The position numbers were made by a program, and so were the translations under genes. Source: Cristatella mucedo (lineage: Eukaryota > Bryozoa > Phylactolaemata > Cristatellidae). Taken from it: 64,000 nucleotides of DNA. The notes below the pieces were generated by a model that did not search any database, was not told where the DNA came from, and saw nothing but the letters and a program-made list of their open reading frames with translations. This document shows positions 11,640 through 24,359 of this stretch, in pieces. Each line of letters starts with the position of its first letter. Position 1 is the first letter of the stretch. The stretch lies in NCBI GenBank assembly GCA_009760855.2, contig WPIO01000131.1:524501-588500 (forward strand), read 5' to 3'.

Positions 11640-13184
11640 TCCCTGGCACAGTCTCACTAAAGTTTTGTTATCTGCCTTCAATTTGGCATGAAAGGTTTTT
11701 AGTATGCAATAGATTACAGTAGGCAGATCTCTTAGCTTAGCAGGCGGATTTTCGAAGCACATGGAGTAGTTGGGTTACTGAAAATTGAAAGGGAAACCCA
11801 AATCTTTATGATGTTTATACGCAGTGATTTCGCGACTGCAGTGCGTTTTTACCCCCATTAAGGTGGCCTCAAACACAAGGTTGCTCATTGTAATGCACCA
11901 TCATTAAATTTCGATGGAATGAACACAGAAGCTGCCAGCTAGACATAATATTTTTTAACTGTAAGACATTCAAGAAATTGGCGGAAAACTTTGAACGATC
12001 TATCCAGCTTATTCAATTTCAAATTGTCGGGATTCAGGGCCCGTGTACTATATATTCTTGATAAAAATTGTCATCGATGAAACATGTAATTCTACCATCA
12101 TAGATCTTATTTTTGAGCATGCGATAGCCGCCTGCTGCTTAACTTATGAAAAATTCTTGTGCATCCTTATTAGATCGTCCTTTTAGATGCTTATCCCTTA
12201 CGGGCCACATTAAGTCACTAAATATCATGCAATGTTTCATTCAATAGTGGAGAGATAAATAGATGTTTTACGAAATCAAATCACCACGACCAAGCATTGC
12301 CAGCGGGCTGCTTTTCGAAATTCGCACTGAAATATCAGCAGTTATAATTTTAAAAATAATAATAATATATTTGTATAGCACCCTCAGGTATCTAAATATC
12401 TTTTAAGGGAATTTATTTTACTGCAATAAAAGACTTTCATATAATTTAAAAGCAGAGAGGTCTACGCTTTCGATCGGAGGATGCTCTTTTAATATTGTGG
12501 AGCTAATATTTTCTAAAGGAATAGCTTTCTGCAATAGCCTTAATTCATTTTTGGTAGAATTCAATGATTGAGCTGGCTATTTTTCCTGTCTCACCAAGGA
12601 TCTTAATGATTTTAGGATTATTAAATTTTGATATTGGAATTTACATTCGTTCTTTAGCTTGATGCTGTCTAATTCTTAATGTTGCAGGAGTTGTAGAACT
12701 GATCGACCTTTTACTAAATTTAATTTAGTCTAACAGCCGGATTAACTTTTCAGAAGCATTTTCTAATTAGTGAGAATCGGTTCAAAGTATAAAGCATACA
12801 TGCTGTGAGGAGTATTGATGCTGCCCGGTATACAATAATCAGGCAGTAGACGTTAAGTTCATAGTCTGCATGGAGCTCTGACATTCAATAGACCATCTAA
12901 AAACCAGCTTAAGGCAAGCAACTGCTGGACAAAGGGCGTAGCCTGAATTTTTAATGAGGGCTACCCATGCCTTTAAGACTGTGGCTCGTATTCTTCTTTG
13001 TAAATAACTCAAATTTATTAAGAATTCGACACGCAATTAAGCGCCGTCTTAGAATTTCTATTGAATGAGTTCAAGTGGAGATCGCGAAGCAGCTCTCTGC
13101 TGTCTCTCCTGCTAAGAACGCTCCCTTTCAAGAAGGCTTGTTGACAGTATACAAGAATTGGTCAGTTTCGTAGTAATAACAATA
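11640..13184. other. AT-rich, unassigned
   Basis: No coding signal. At 12354-12412 an (AAT)n run followed by a weak inverted version of the LINE-A hairpin suggests a very old minus-strand LINE/SINE end. Confidence 0.35.
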
Positions 13185-13290
13185 TATTTGTACAGCTCGC
13201 TTTTAGAGTTTAATCTCTGTCAAGGCACGGCACATCATATTTGCTTATCAAAGGAAACCAATCGGGGTTGCCTACTAAAGCATTGCTACC
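13185..13290 (-). mobile_element. Probable remnant of LINE-A/SINE-1 3' end, minus strand
   Basis: Reading from the left it has an AATAACAATA tail, then TTAGAG...AATCTCTG in place of the hairpin, then a phrase like the SINE-1 body seen at 57050. Strongly degraded; only the order of elements supports it. Confidence 0.35.
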
Positions 13291-15197
13291 CAGACAGGCT
13301 TTCCAGCGAGATTCAGAATTTGCTGTTGGTCATTGTTCATGCAGCTTGCAGTAGCTTCCAGGCCGAGCGAGCCCTGTCATACAGCCTTTTCAGGATTCTC
13401 ACCCACAATAAGTAATGCATCTCCCATCCATTTAGATGTCTGGAAACTGTTGTTTACTGAAGCCACACGGGCCATTAGAGCCTCCATAAAAAAGGTAAAA
13501 TCGTGCGGTTCAGGGCATTAAAAAAATTGGACCTCGCTTTAAGAGAAAAAGATGCGATTCCTCCCAAGTGATCCCAATATAAAGTAGGTAGAGCTGCTGA
13601 CACACAGCTCTAGTAGTGTCTCCTTAGGTTCAATTTAGACATTCGCCCTCTGTATGATAGATAATGGCTATAACTGAACTACTGGGCTGCAGGTGAAAAC
13701 TAAATGAACGCAACGGGCGGGCTAGAAGACGGCAACAGGAGACTCCATTGCTCGATCTGTGCCAAGCCTTCAGGGCCAGTGAACCATGAAGCTTCACTCT
13801 TCAAGCGTCCCGTCGCCTGTTTAACCTGTAGAGCCTTTGGTCTGAACCTGGCTTCTAACGCTTCATAGCGATAATACAAAGCCTCTTTCACGTCTCTAGC
13901 CCTTTTCGAGTGAAGTGAGGAATGAATTATCATACTATAAATAATTGTATAAATGATCCAAGAAATTTTGAAACACGTTTTTTAGAGAACTAAATCGCAT
14001 GATAGGAGCTGTACATGCTCTGAAAAGTAAACGTGTCGTTGACTAGCTATAGCATGTGTGCTCTCAGCCCATATAAACACGAAAAATATCAGTCACATCG
14101 TCTCAGTCAATGGTGTGAGGAAGCTTCCCTTTCTTATAAAGGCGTTCGACGTGAGAAGCGTTGCTGTGAATATCGATATCTGTTCAAAGCCTTTTGGCAG
14201 GCTTGAGATCTGAAGCCACGAGACCTCAAAACTGCTTGTCGAGTAGCAAGCCCTTACCTCTGTCTATGCTCCCCGGAGATTACCGAGTTACCTGCTAATC
14301 GGGAGTCTGTCGATGCCTCGAAAAAATGGCTATCTACAGCCGATGTGTGCAGGAAGCGTTGCACTGCAGATAAACTAGCCTCCATGGCGCTTCCAAAGCA
14401 ACCTGGCCAGAGCAGAAGTTACCAGCTGCTGCAAAAACACAATCAGGATGCTAAATAACTACGGCTACCGCGTGAGCGACACTGTTCGGGTCGGTTGGGA
14501 AGCGCTGCAGTTCAATAGTGAGCAATTGCAGCTAGTGAGTATGGGAAGAAGAAAACCATGTGGTATGCGGCTGTGGAATGGGTGAATGAGGAATGCCTTG
14601 AATGTGGAATGCGTAAATGTGTCACGATCATAGTGCCATTACTCGGGATTTCAGTAACGGAGGCATATATTGATAATAAGCTTTTCTCAAAACGATGCAA
14701 TATAATTCGAAAGGTTGCAGTGAGTACTTATTGATATACATCCGATGTGATCGACCCTTTTCAGCCTGGTAGCATTTCCATCTGATTTTTACCGTCAACA
14801 TATAAATAAATGTTTAGGGCCAAGCTTAGTGAAACACCGCATCAGCTCAAAAAATTAGAACCCTGTAGGCAAAGTTTACTCTAAGATTTCCATCAGCTGT
14901 TTTTTAATTTTAGTGAAATGTCTCAATTTATGACCGCAGATGCTGCATTCTACGTACTGAAATGCAGTCAGTATTAAGCGATGAAATGCCTGCAGCCACG
15001 GCCTCTCGTTGTCGACCAAGCGACCAGCAGTAGCCCTTCCCGCTCTGCGGAGGTTTGATAGACGCCTTTTTCGCTAGATTTGATCAAACCAACCAGTGAT
15101 GATAGAAATGTGCATGCAGCAATTTAAATCGGCAGCGCTCAGGATGGCGATTCAATCATCGATGGAGGCTTTTCAATTAGTATTCTTACTAACCTTA

Positions 15198-15345
15198 CAT
15201 GCCCTAATACTAAATTGACGTAACATTAAATTGAATACGCCACTTGATAAAGAGCCATTAAAGATCGATGAGAAGTGGTTGAAGTGGTCAAAGTCACATG
15301 GAGGACAGATTTTTCATACAACTTAAAGCTGCATGTATACTGTGG
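15198..15345 (+). repeat. 150-bp direct repeat, copy 1
   Basis: Matches 15963-16112 at high but imperfect identity, including AAGTGGTTGAAGTGGTCAAA and the ACAACTTAAAGCTGC block. The copies are about 765 bp apart in the same orientation. Confidence 0.85.
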
Positions 15346-15962
15346 TAACCTTACTCTGCCTATCTCAAACGCTTTTACATTGGTAGAATTAATTGAAAAC
15401 TCGTTAAAATTTGTAATGAATGATTTGCTCGTAGATGCTCCAGTAGATGGCCCTAATAAAAAACTTCAGTGAGCTATGATCATTTACTATCACATCGAGC
15501 ACACCTGCAGAGCTGCTGCTACTCCATCCAAGACAGCATAAAGCCGCTTCATATGCATAACGTAAATCATTAAGAAATTTGTATAGCATTCACCGAGAAC
15601 GAAATTTCTTTCTAGGCGCCTTACATGAACCGTAAAAAAGAAAGTCTGAGTGATTAGCAATTACAAGCTCAATAAGCACTGTGTGGGTAAGAGCAGGCAT
15701 ACTGATTTGCATTCACTCTTATTATTCTGCGAAGTACCGGTAGGTGTTTGGCTCCTTACATATGTTTTTAAGTCAAAAGAATTTTCAAATTCAGGCGGGA
15801 GGTAGTTGCCAGGCTTTAGGAAAATAATCACTAAATGCACAGTTTCCGAAAGAAAATTGAGACCGTTCGGAGACAAAGCCATATGACTTGGATCAAAAGA
15901 ACTTATTTCGAGATTGCTAGCTAAATTGGCAGGTAGTTTGGATAGGCATGCTAGATCTCATG

Positions 15963-16112
15963 ACTAGACCTATTACTAAATTGACTTAACCTTAAATTGA
16001 ATATGCCAATTAATAAAGAGCCATTGCAGATCGACGAAAAGTGGTTGAAGTGGTCAAAGTCACAATGCGGACAAAATTTGGATACAACTTAAAGCTGCCC
16101 GTATACTGTAAA
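15963..16112 (+). repeat. 150-bp direct repeat, copy 2
   Basis: Partner of 15198-15345. The sequence between them is not duplicated and holds no recognised gene. Confidence 0.85.
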
Positions 16113-17881
16113 TAATGTAATACGTCTTCAGCTAACACAAGGTATTCTTCGAAGCAGAGTATTCTTAATTCAGAGAGGAGTGGGCATGATAAAACGCTAC
16201 TTTCAGCTAGGTACTGATTTCAATAAACCTAATCACTAGTTACATGCGAATCTTCTCACTCTATGACAATTTTTACTCCTGATTAACTGATCAATCACTG
16301 TGACTTGTAAATCATTATTTTTTCAGTAGGCCTGAAGAATGTGAGAACCATCACTCAAGTCGTCGCAAATTAATCTGCCGAATCACGATTGTAGAATTGA
16401 AAAAGCGAAAAAGCGAGATTTTTATCGTCGAAACAAAGCTACGTTTTATAAGAATACTTGTATAAAATTAAATTGTTCCAGTCTTTTTAGCACCCTAAGA
16501 GATCTAAAAAAATATAATCAACGTTTGAAAACGCATGGCCAGATACGCTATAACTGAGATTTAATGAAATAATATACTGTTTATGAGCAAATGCAAAACG
16601 CATGTTGGTCACACTGAGACAAACATGGAAAAGCTCACAGAAGACTCGTGAGCATTGTTTCGTTGGATACCAGCTGTCAACACTGATTTAATCATGCACA
16701 GGCAAACACAGCCCTCAGTATGAAATGTCGGTCTGCTGTAGAATCATAAGAAAACATTTCATCATAGCTTAAAGTCAGGCAGCGCCCAGTGGTATACCAC
16801 ACAGGTTGTCTAAAGGACATGGCACACCCACTGAGCAAATGTCAAGCGGAACGACAGGTCTTCAGCTTTTTTTGGAGTGCCTTCAAATCATTAGATAACT
16901 CTGTCTTAGTAAGAAGCGATTTCTGAGCTTTGAGGAAGCACGTTAACTTAATTAGAAGCCTTCAGGTTCTTGAATTTATTCAGGGGAACGAGCAACCGTA
17001 GAGCCACATGGCAGGGTCGCACCTCTGGTAGCTGGAATAGAAACAAACTCAGGCATGTGGGCCAAAAGAAGGGAATAGAAGGACCTACAAATCATGTACT
17101 GAACCTTTCAAAATGACATTGAATTTTCTGAAATTAGTTGGTCGGCTTTTTCCTTCGAGATTCTGATTCACAGATTTACCTGGAATTATTTTAAATCTAG
17201 AGAATTCTGCTTGACAGACGCGTCAGTAAGTTTAGTGTTGAACATGACTGAGTTTTTGTGTACAACTATGGTTGCCTGATTGTCAAAATGAGGTTGCTTT
17301 TAAATTCACAAGAAAATCAGTGACGAGTAAATAACCTAGATATAAGCTAAAAGTCGGATCTTCTTTTCAGAACTAGCAATGAGCTAACAACCTTCAAAAA
17401 GACTAAAAACAACGGAATGTGGCAGTACAGCTTCTCTTTTAGTACTGAGAAAGTTAGCTCCTGTCACCCGATGTCGAGGCAAGTTAGGCTAATGGGGCAC
17501 TGTCCGCCGGTGAATTCCTAACTCTTTTCATCAACACCTGATCCTGCATAGTGGGTCGGGTTTTAGCCTACTGAGGGTTACTCCTCCAGTAGGCCGCAGC
17601 CCGAAAAATGTCTCATGCCAACACTGTTGGTTTTTATATTCCGGCAAATGAAACCCTGCAGTTGCTTTCTTAGTTGCGTAGCTGAACTAAGCTGAAGAAA
17701 TTACTACCCTCCTTCAATTATATCAGGTTTCTAGAACTGGTTTAAGGTATATGATTGAGTTTTACTTCCATATTACCAGGCTAGAAGAAGTATATGCCTA
17801 GGTTGTGGTAAGTCCAACTGTGTGCTAATGTCGTTTGACGAAAAGCTCGACTGTACAGCATCTCTGCTGAGCTCTTTGCAG

Positions 17882-18059
17882 CTGGATCGACCCCAACCTC
17901 TCCTAAGGTGCCGCTCAACGGCAGAGAATCTGGAAGCGTGTACACCGATACCGTACTGAGCTTGCTTTTCGAGGCCGAGGGCAGCCCAGTTATAAGCTAT
18001 GCGTGGAAGCGAATTAATGCACTGCCAGCCGCTGCTATCATCGACGGCAATAAACTCGG
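17882..18059 (+). pseudogene. Immunoglobulin I-set half-domain exon (Trp half)
   Basis: This exon would encode the first half of an Ig-like domain, strands A to C/C'. After a good acceptor (CTCTTTGCAG) the frame is open for 178 nt with 2 nt at each end, then a GG/GTAGCA donor. Visible landmarks are LLFEAEGSP, then YAWKR with the domain Trp, then LPAAAIIDGNKL. In an I-set domain the residue before E-A-E-G-S-P should be the disulfide Cys; here it is Phe (TTC). Length and both splice phases equal those of the exon at 21262, so it belongs to the same two-exon-per-domain gene. The Cys loss suggests decay, although the frame is intact. Confidence 0.6.
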
Positions 18060-18319
18060 GTAGCAAACTGTTGGCCAGAGTCTGCTGATGAGGCACAGAT
18101 AATTGACATATGGAGATAGCTCATGAATACCGGCAGAGTAAAAGAAGCCGATAAAGAATAAAATAATGATCCACCTATGAATATCAAAATGCTTAGAAAA
18201 TTCTTGTCACCCTAAGCACTAGCTGTGCAGTGAACGTAGCCACTAAGTGAAGCTACTGTTGGCGTTATTTGTTACCCTTCCTTCACGACGATTCGTCATC
18301 ACTCGTGTGTCTCCTGGAA

Positions 18320-18478
18320 TCGCGAAAACGATTTGCTTTTAGTCTTAGCCGATTGTAAGGGCTCCCTCTTGACAGCACGGGTCAATCGTTCGAGTCCTGG
18401 AGTGTTCCATTCATTAGAAACCACTGCAAGCGATAGTCAGAGCCTTAAAGGCTCTTCCTTCGATATGTAAGTGAGGCT
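18320..18478 (+). mobile_element. tRNA-derived SINE-2, + strand
   Basis: It contains a B-box-like CGTTCGAGTCC (about 18387) and continues into a body CCACTGCAAGCG...AAAGGCTCTTC that matches the reverse complement of 52140-52290. This body is unrelated to the LINE-A hairpin, so it is a second SINE family. Confidence 0.6.
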
Positions 18479-18479
18479 A

Positions 18480-19984
18480 GCTAATCTGCTTAATTTATTA
18501 TGACACGGCAATGTGTCTCGCTAAAGCCCGAGTAGCAGCACACAAGAATGAAAGGTGACGATTCGGTGCCTCAACCCATGCGCTCAGCTGCTGCTATCCA
18601 AAAATTAAAAGTTCTTCCGCTGTGCTAATAAGGAAATTTATAAAGCTGAGTTAGTTTTCAACATGTGCTCTTTGTCTACTGCATTGCGTTTCAAAGTACC
18701 CGCTTACGAGCACGTGAATACCTGCCACTTGTGTCCCCACCCGCTAGGGCAGTACTTTCCCGCGTCATGTGAATGTCACTGTAATTTCGACGCCCTTACT
18801 AACAGCTATAATTGAAGATTCACATGATTTTTTTGTAATTCTGACTAAATGTTTTTTTTGAAAATCGCTACTTTAGACTGGGTACATGAACTAGGAACCT
18901 TCAGCAAGCAGCCCAGCCAAAGTGAAGGAACATTAGAATACTCACATTCGGTATTCCACACTTTGTATGAAGCTAACCGTCTCACTATCGAGCACTGCTT
19001 GTGAGTCGCTTTAACTTAGTTCATTAGACCTTTGATAAACCAGTTCACTAATTTCATGGTGTGCCTCTGGAATAGGCAGTTAACCCTTAGTAAACCATAA
19101 TAATGTGGGACCTGATTGATGAAGTTGTCGGTGACCTAATTCCGTGGCAGTCACCCGGCTGCAGTTCACCAACTTTCTAGCCTTCGTAAAGTGTCACATA
19201 CTTATAGTTATGTATTTCATTCATACACAGGAATATATCAAAACTATTGGAGGATATACCATGACATTTCTATCTTTCTTTCATCTCTCCAAATACGTCG
19301 TTCTCCAATTTTATATAGTGCGTACCGCCAATAGCAAGTTAGTGATGATGGCCAGCGTGTATTGCACTTCCGGTACGAAGTCTTCAATATATATCTAATT
19401 TTTGTCATTCCACTTATCTTTCTCATACTGGTTAATGTATTATTCACATTTTTTACCAGGCTGACGCCGTGCGTGCTTACTTCTGTAACATGGCTAATAA
19501 TTCTATTTTGAGGCTCAAGTTTCTCGCCAATTTGTAAAACGAGGTCGCACACTTGAAGATACATTCTCACACAAAACGTGTGCCGGTAGGTTATAATACA
19601 AAATTATGCCTAACTTATCACTTGAAAATTGTATTTAGTCTGCCAAGAATGAGCAGATCGTTACCCAAAATTATCTGTAAATTAGAAATCTTAAAAGGGT
19701 TTCTTATTATTGCAGTCGAATAAACATATTTTCCTTGCTACCGTTTCTTAACCCTATGTTCAAAGCAGATGCGATTTCTATCGCTAGTCTAGAATGTCAT
19801 GAACATCATAACTGCCACATTTAACCAGTTCATATTCATGGTCAGTGGCTTTCCATCAGGTAGGGTATCGATTTCAAAGTACTGTTACTCAATTTAGGTT
19901 TGTTAATTCTCTGCTCCGTCTTGCCTGTCCGAAGGTCTTCCGTGGCAGGCAAGTTAAATTGCGACCAATCCCTGAACGTGATTG
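18480..19984. other. Unassigned, AT-rich
   Basis: No recognisable gene. Frames at 19144-19398 and 19570-19244 have no domain signature. Confidence 0.3.
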
Positions 19985-20480
19985 AAATTTAATGTATCTC
20001 GGTCTGTAACTCCACAAAGCCATAAAGACTATGTTGAAGTTACGCAAGGAGTTTTGTATGAACTACTGACTGCCTAATCGGCTTTCGGTACGCATTCAGT
20101 AGCCAGGAGACTTCATCTCACTCAAAAAGCGAAATTGGGAAGCACAGTGGACTCAGGAGAGCAGTTGAGGTAGTGAGCACTATGGAAGTTGCGGTGCAGG
20201 ATCGCTGGAAAGGATGAGCTATAGTCGGCAGCAGGAGAGTAATTGTCGTTGCCCAAGAATCATAGATGCGAGGTCCACAGTCTCGGACCTGTAGAGCAAA
20301 GTTTCTGTCGCCAACGGGCTTCAAGCTGAGAAATGAAACAAATAACTTACCGTCAATACAGGACCAGAAGACATGAGGAGGCTATAACTGGTGCAGCAGT
20401 TCAGCTAGGTATGGAAGAGCCAAACCGTGTCAGGCCTAGTGGGTCAGCGAAGAACTTTGCTCTGTATCTGTTGATCAACT
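19985..20480 (-). mobile_element. LINE-B 3' half fragment, minus strand
   Basis: Aligns with 6700-7200: 3' UTR phrase with GTAACTCCACAAAGCCATAAAGAC, then the C-terminal coding remains up to the TTGCTCTGTATC block. No open frame of length. Confidence 0.8.
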
Positions 20481-21261
20481 AAAATTTCTACTCGTCAAAG
20501 CAGCCTAGCATCTTTGTGACCATGATTATAGTTCATTGATTCCAAAACCTACAACTTACTCGCGAATAACATCACACAACCAACTTTTAGAAAAATGAAT
20601 GTTAAATGCTAAAATGAAGCTACAAACACATTTGTCTCTCACAGCATTTTCTGGTTTTTCCTGGGATGTTCTTTCTTGTTATTTGCGGTGGCACTTGGCA
20701 GGTGCTTTGTAAGTGAGAATTTGAATCGTGCATAGAAAGAATTTTTGGCAATAAAAGCGTATTTCGGGGCATCGCGAAACGTTTAAGCATCATTGTCATT
20801 TTGTATACCAAAAGTACATGATAAAAAGAATCAGCAGACTGAACTAAATTGCATCTTTGCTTGCACGGCAGTGGTCTCTTAATAGAATACCATAAGTCTA
20901 AGTACAAGACTCAGGAGTGTATATCTACTCAGCATCAAACGACTATGGGTCATTGTTTGGCTCTGTATTAATTGATGTCCAGGTTAGAGGTAATGGGATT
21001 CAATGATGCACTGCCTGTCTCGCTTTTTTGTGTTAGCATTACGCATATTTGGTGAATCCAGCCACTGTTTCTTTAAGTAACAGTGGCTAAATAACCCACT
21101 TTTGTTGAGCTCCCCGAGTTTTTACTAGGATTTTTCTTGGTCTCAGCTTGCACCGGCCTGTACAATCTCCGTCGATCTGATGCCCATTCAACACTTCACC
21201 TTTGTGCCCTGCTCTCTGGCGCATCATGAATAGTTCACTGACTCACCTGCACTCATTCAAG
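20481..21261. other. Unassigned spacer before Ig half-exon
   Basis: No feature recognised. CACTGTTTCTTTAAGTAACAGTG near 21062 is an inverted repeat. Confidence 0.3.
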
Positions 21262-21448
21262 GTAATTTCAAACTGAACCCGGTGACTGTGAAAAGCGTCA
21301 ACAGAGGAGGCATAAATATCGGTGACACCTTCACTTTTCTCTGCGTTGCCAACGGAAGTCTGGCACCCAGATTCACATGTCGAAAAGTCAGATTAAATCA
21401 GGTGGTTTCATTGCCAGGCAAGATCGTCATCAATGGCGATACATTCGC
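21262..21448 (+). CDS. Immunoglobulin I-set half-domain exon (Trp half), best preserved
   Basis: Open 187-nt exon between an AAG acceptor and a strong GC/GTAAGT donor, with 2 nt at each end as in the 17882 copy. It reads NFKLNPVTVKSV (A-A' strands), GDTFTFLCVANGS (B strand with the disulfide Cys), APRFTCRKV (C strand), then LPGKIVINGDTF. The conserved core Trp of the C strand is replaced by Cys: TGT where TGG is expected. Everything else fits a secreted or adhesion-type Ig repeat. It should be completed by a Tyr-x-Cys half exon; the nearest on this strand is at 23750. Whether the exon is still used is unknown. Confidence 0.6.
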
Positions 21449-21449
21449 G

Positions 21450-22664
21450 TAAGTAATACACATGTGGACACAAGAGTACTCACACACTAAGAGGCGGAGA
21501 TTGAGGGATGAATGGAGAAGGCGAAAAAGGGTTTTAATCATGGAGCTGTATTTAGAGAGAATGAAATGACAAATGACAAGCCAAGGGAACAGAGTGTCAT
21601 ACAAGAAGAAGCCTATATGGGGTTCCTACCTTACATATTTTGAACATGAGCATGTCTGTCTTTGCATGAGTAACTAGGTTAAACTCGATGAAAATATGCT
21701 TAAGTTGTGCCTTTAGTGATATGTATGGCGCGACGCAAGGGAAGAGTGTCATCAAATTTAACTTAGTTATGTATCCGTGTGTAATGTAGTAGCACTGTGA
21801 GCCACTGTGCGAATGAAAAAACATCGGGGCGATGTGAGATAATTTAGAAAACTTTTGCGAATAATTGCATGTAATTTCATAGCTGACGCACGATTTAGAA
21901 TGATCCATTCAGTGCATGAACTAGTGAGCTGCACGCTTTTCATCGTGGCAGTAGCTCATTACGCCTGAAAGACTGGCGATTGGCTCCCACTAGAGCATCC
22001 TAAATACGTTCATCAAGACATTGCATAAACAGCTATCTTGATCAAGCCAAAACTGCTTATCAGTATTGCCTAATGTTTTTTGAAGCGTAAAAGCCAGCAC
22101 TCAAAGCAGGCAGAGGAAGATATGAAAACGGAGAAACTGAAAGAGAGGAAGATATACAGAAAGACTTGGAGACAAAGACGCGGCTCGACTCACATTAAGA
22201 GTCAGAATGATACATAATTTGAGGGATTGTGAAAGCTAATTGCTAGTAACAAGAAAAAGTGATCTACTGCGAGATTCACGATGCATTGAGCCACAACACA
22301 TGCAACGGATAAGAAATGAAGCTGAGGACTCGATATCCCTGTCCTTGGTCGCCATCCGCCTCAGCCGCGCAACGGAGTGCCTATACCAATAGTAACTATG
22401 AAAGAGTGGTTCGCCACTGGTGGTCAATTATGTGCATAGCTGAATTGTGGAGCCACAATTATTGGAACCACACCGATCATCGACGACAGCTATTGCGAAA
22501 GCCCCTTTTGCCCCGGATAGCATTTGGCACTGCTGAATGTGACGGTTAGGTGACCGTTTTCCTCAAGCGATACTGAAATGCCCGTAACTTATCTCTATCT
22601 GGAACTCTTAAAAGTGGCAAACACTAAGCTCAAACTAAACTCAGGATTAATTATATAGCATATG

Positions 22665-22668
<4 letters not shown>
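21450..22668. other. Unassigned region with one weak Ig-like echo
   Basis: No confident gene. Around 22470-22550 a frame with DDSYCESPF...LNVTV could be a very decayed Tyr-Cys half exon, but the Tyr and Cys are adjacent rather than separated by one residue, and a stop intervenes. Confidence 0.25.
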
Positions 22669-22751
<83 letters not shown>

Positions 22752-22780
22752 GATATGATATATATATATATCATATACAT
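22669..22780. repeat. (CA)n followed by (TA)n microsatellite
   Basis: About 23 CA units to 22715, then TA runs interrupted by TATAGATATGATATATATATATCATATA, which is itself an inverted repeat. Confidence 0.98.
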
Positions 22781-22794
22781 TAATTATGTAATTA

Positions 22795-23165
22795 TGTAGC
22801 ACACTCAAAGCAGACTGGGCTTTCGGCATGCGTTCGGTTATCTTAAGACTTAACCTCCCGCAGAGAAGACAAACTGCCAAGAATCACTGAGTCAGGAGGG
22901 TAGTTGAAGTAGTGAGTATCGCGAGTTTAGTACAGCTCAGTACGACTGGATATAATTTGCAACAAGTGACAGCAAGAGAACATATATCATTGCATAAGAA
23001 ATGCGGAAGTAAGTTCAACAATTCAAAATCTGTAGATCAAAAGCATGTGCTGCCGACGGTCTTCAAGTAAAACAACGGAACCACTAATTTATTGTCCCTA
23101 GATGACCTGATTGTCCAAATGGGCTGAAGCCGGTGCACCAGTTATGCTAGTGAGGGCTTTTGTGA
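22795..23165 (-). mobile_element. LINE-B 3' fragment, minus strand, strongly decayed
   Basis: Aligns with 6790-7160 (CGGCATGCGTTCGG..., GCAGGAGGG-type phrase, ...TTTATTGTCC near 23090). It abuts the microsatellite on its left. Confidence 0.65.
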
Positions 23166-23749
23166 AGTCATTAAACTATTAAATATACTAGAATCATATA
23201 TAATCCAAATCACAGGTACGGTGTTCACTTTTAATCGCAGCTTATTAAGTTTTTAGGGTTTGGAAGTGGTTTAAAGTGCCGGCCAGTGGAGTTGCAGTTC
23301 TACTCGAAAGGGTAGCCGTCAATTTATCCTTTTAAGGGATCGCACTTTGACAATTCAAAACAGTCAATACATTACATATTTTGGTGGAGAACTTCCTGTT
23401 GCCTAACTGCTCGATTGAAAAAAGTTGGCAATAAAATTTAAAGTGAATAGAAAAGAATTTATTTCAAGTCCAAATTAAGTGGATTTCAGGTATCGGATTT
23501 AGCTCGGCCGACCTTGGCAATGGTTCGTTTCCTAGCTTCGACTGGGTGCAAAACCATTACGCTGAGCACAATCCTGGTTAATGCAGCCCTAGTTTGGCCC
23601 CAGATTAAATTACTAGCAGTTAAGACTAAGAACGTGTGCTCGCAGCTCTTCTGCTGAAAATCCTTCGGTGAAGGTTATTTCACTTAGGGTGCTATGCGAA
23701 TACGCTTTCTTTGTTATCCCCTCCTGTTCAAAGGCTGTCTCTTCTGCAG
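23166..23749. other. Unassigned spacer
   Basis: Nothing recognised before the Ig exon at 23750. Confidence 0.3.
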
Positions 23750-23845
23750 GATTCCTAGCAGACGGCGCTGGCCTATATTTGTGCACAGCTCAAAACCAGT
23801 GCGGTTCCCTCTCGAATGGAGCAAGCATTGCTGTGGTTACTGAAG
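23750..23845 (+). pseudogene. Immunoglobulin half-domain exon (Tyr-x-Cys half) with 8-nt deletion
   Basis: After CTTCTGCAG the frame gives GAGLYLCTAQNQ then GSLSNGASIAVV. This is the F and G strands of an Ig domain with the Tyr-x-Cys corner and the N-x-x-G turn. Compared with the copies at 35125 (104 nt) and 38317, the segment after Ile-Pro-Ser is 8 nt short. The start codon phase required by the Trp-half donors therefore no longer leads into the YxC frame. The end aligns at GAAG/GCAAGG, a GC rather than GT donor position shared with 35228. A canonical CAG/GTGACT donor exists further on (23885). Probably a dead exon. Confidence 0.6.
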
Positions 23846-23997
23846 GCAAGGGCATGAATGCCCAAGCAAGATTTTACTTAACCAGGTGACTAATGACTCA
23901 CAAGTAACCAGGCCCCACAAAACGTCTCTTTTTGACAGAATATGGCGGAGACGAGAACGAGGCACGAGCAACGGACTCGGCCACAACTTCAGAGGAA

Positions 23998-24313
<316 letters not shown>

Positions 24314-24359
24314 GCGTGCCTAAAGGCGTGATTGCACTACTTACAGGCTTATGTTTCTA

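Larger units (their letters stand above)
13490..17680. repeat. Left copy of an old segmental duplication (Ig locus spacer)
   Basis: Several islands match, in the same order and strand, sequence about 15.0-15.6 kb to the right. These are TTCAGGGCATT... (13508 with 28529), the block near 16130 (with 31490), AACATGGAA...CTCACAGAA (16620 with 32200), the block near 17080 (with 32620), and the block near 17560 with AGGCC(G/T)CAGCCC (with 33100). The offset grows where the right copy carries a SINE. The left copy leads into the Ig half-exon at 17882; the right leads, past a LINE-B insertion, to the one at 34845. Confidence 0.55.

Noticed and set aside
19340-19398. Tyr-Cys Ig half-exon in ASVYCTSGTKSS
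   Set aside because: Tyr and Cys are adjacent rather than Tyr-x-Cys, no acceptor in phase, and no upstream Ile-Pro-like start.
22470-22560. Ig half-exon in DDSYCESPF...LNVTV
   Set aside because: Wrong Tyr/Cys spacing and an in-frame stop; kept only as a weak note.
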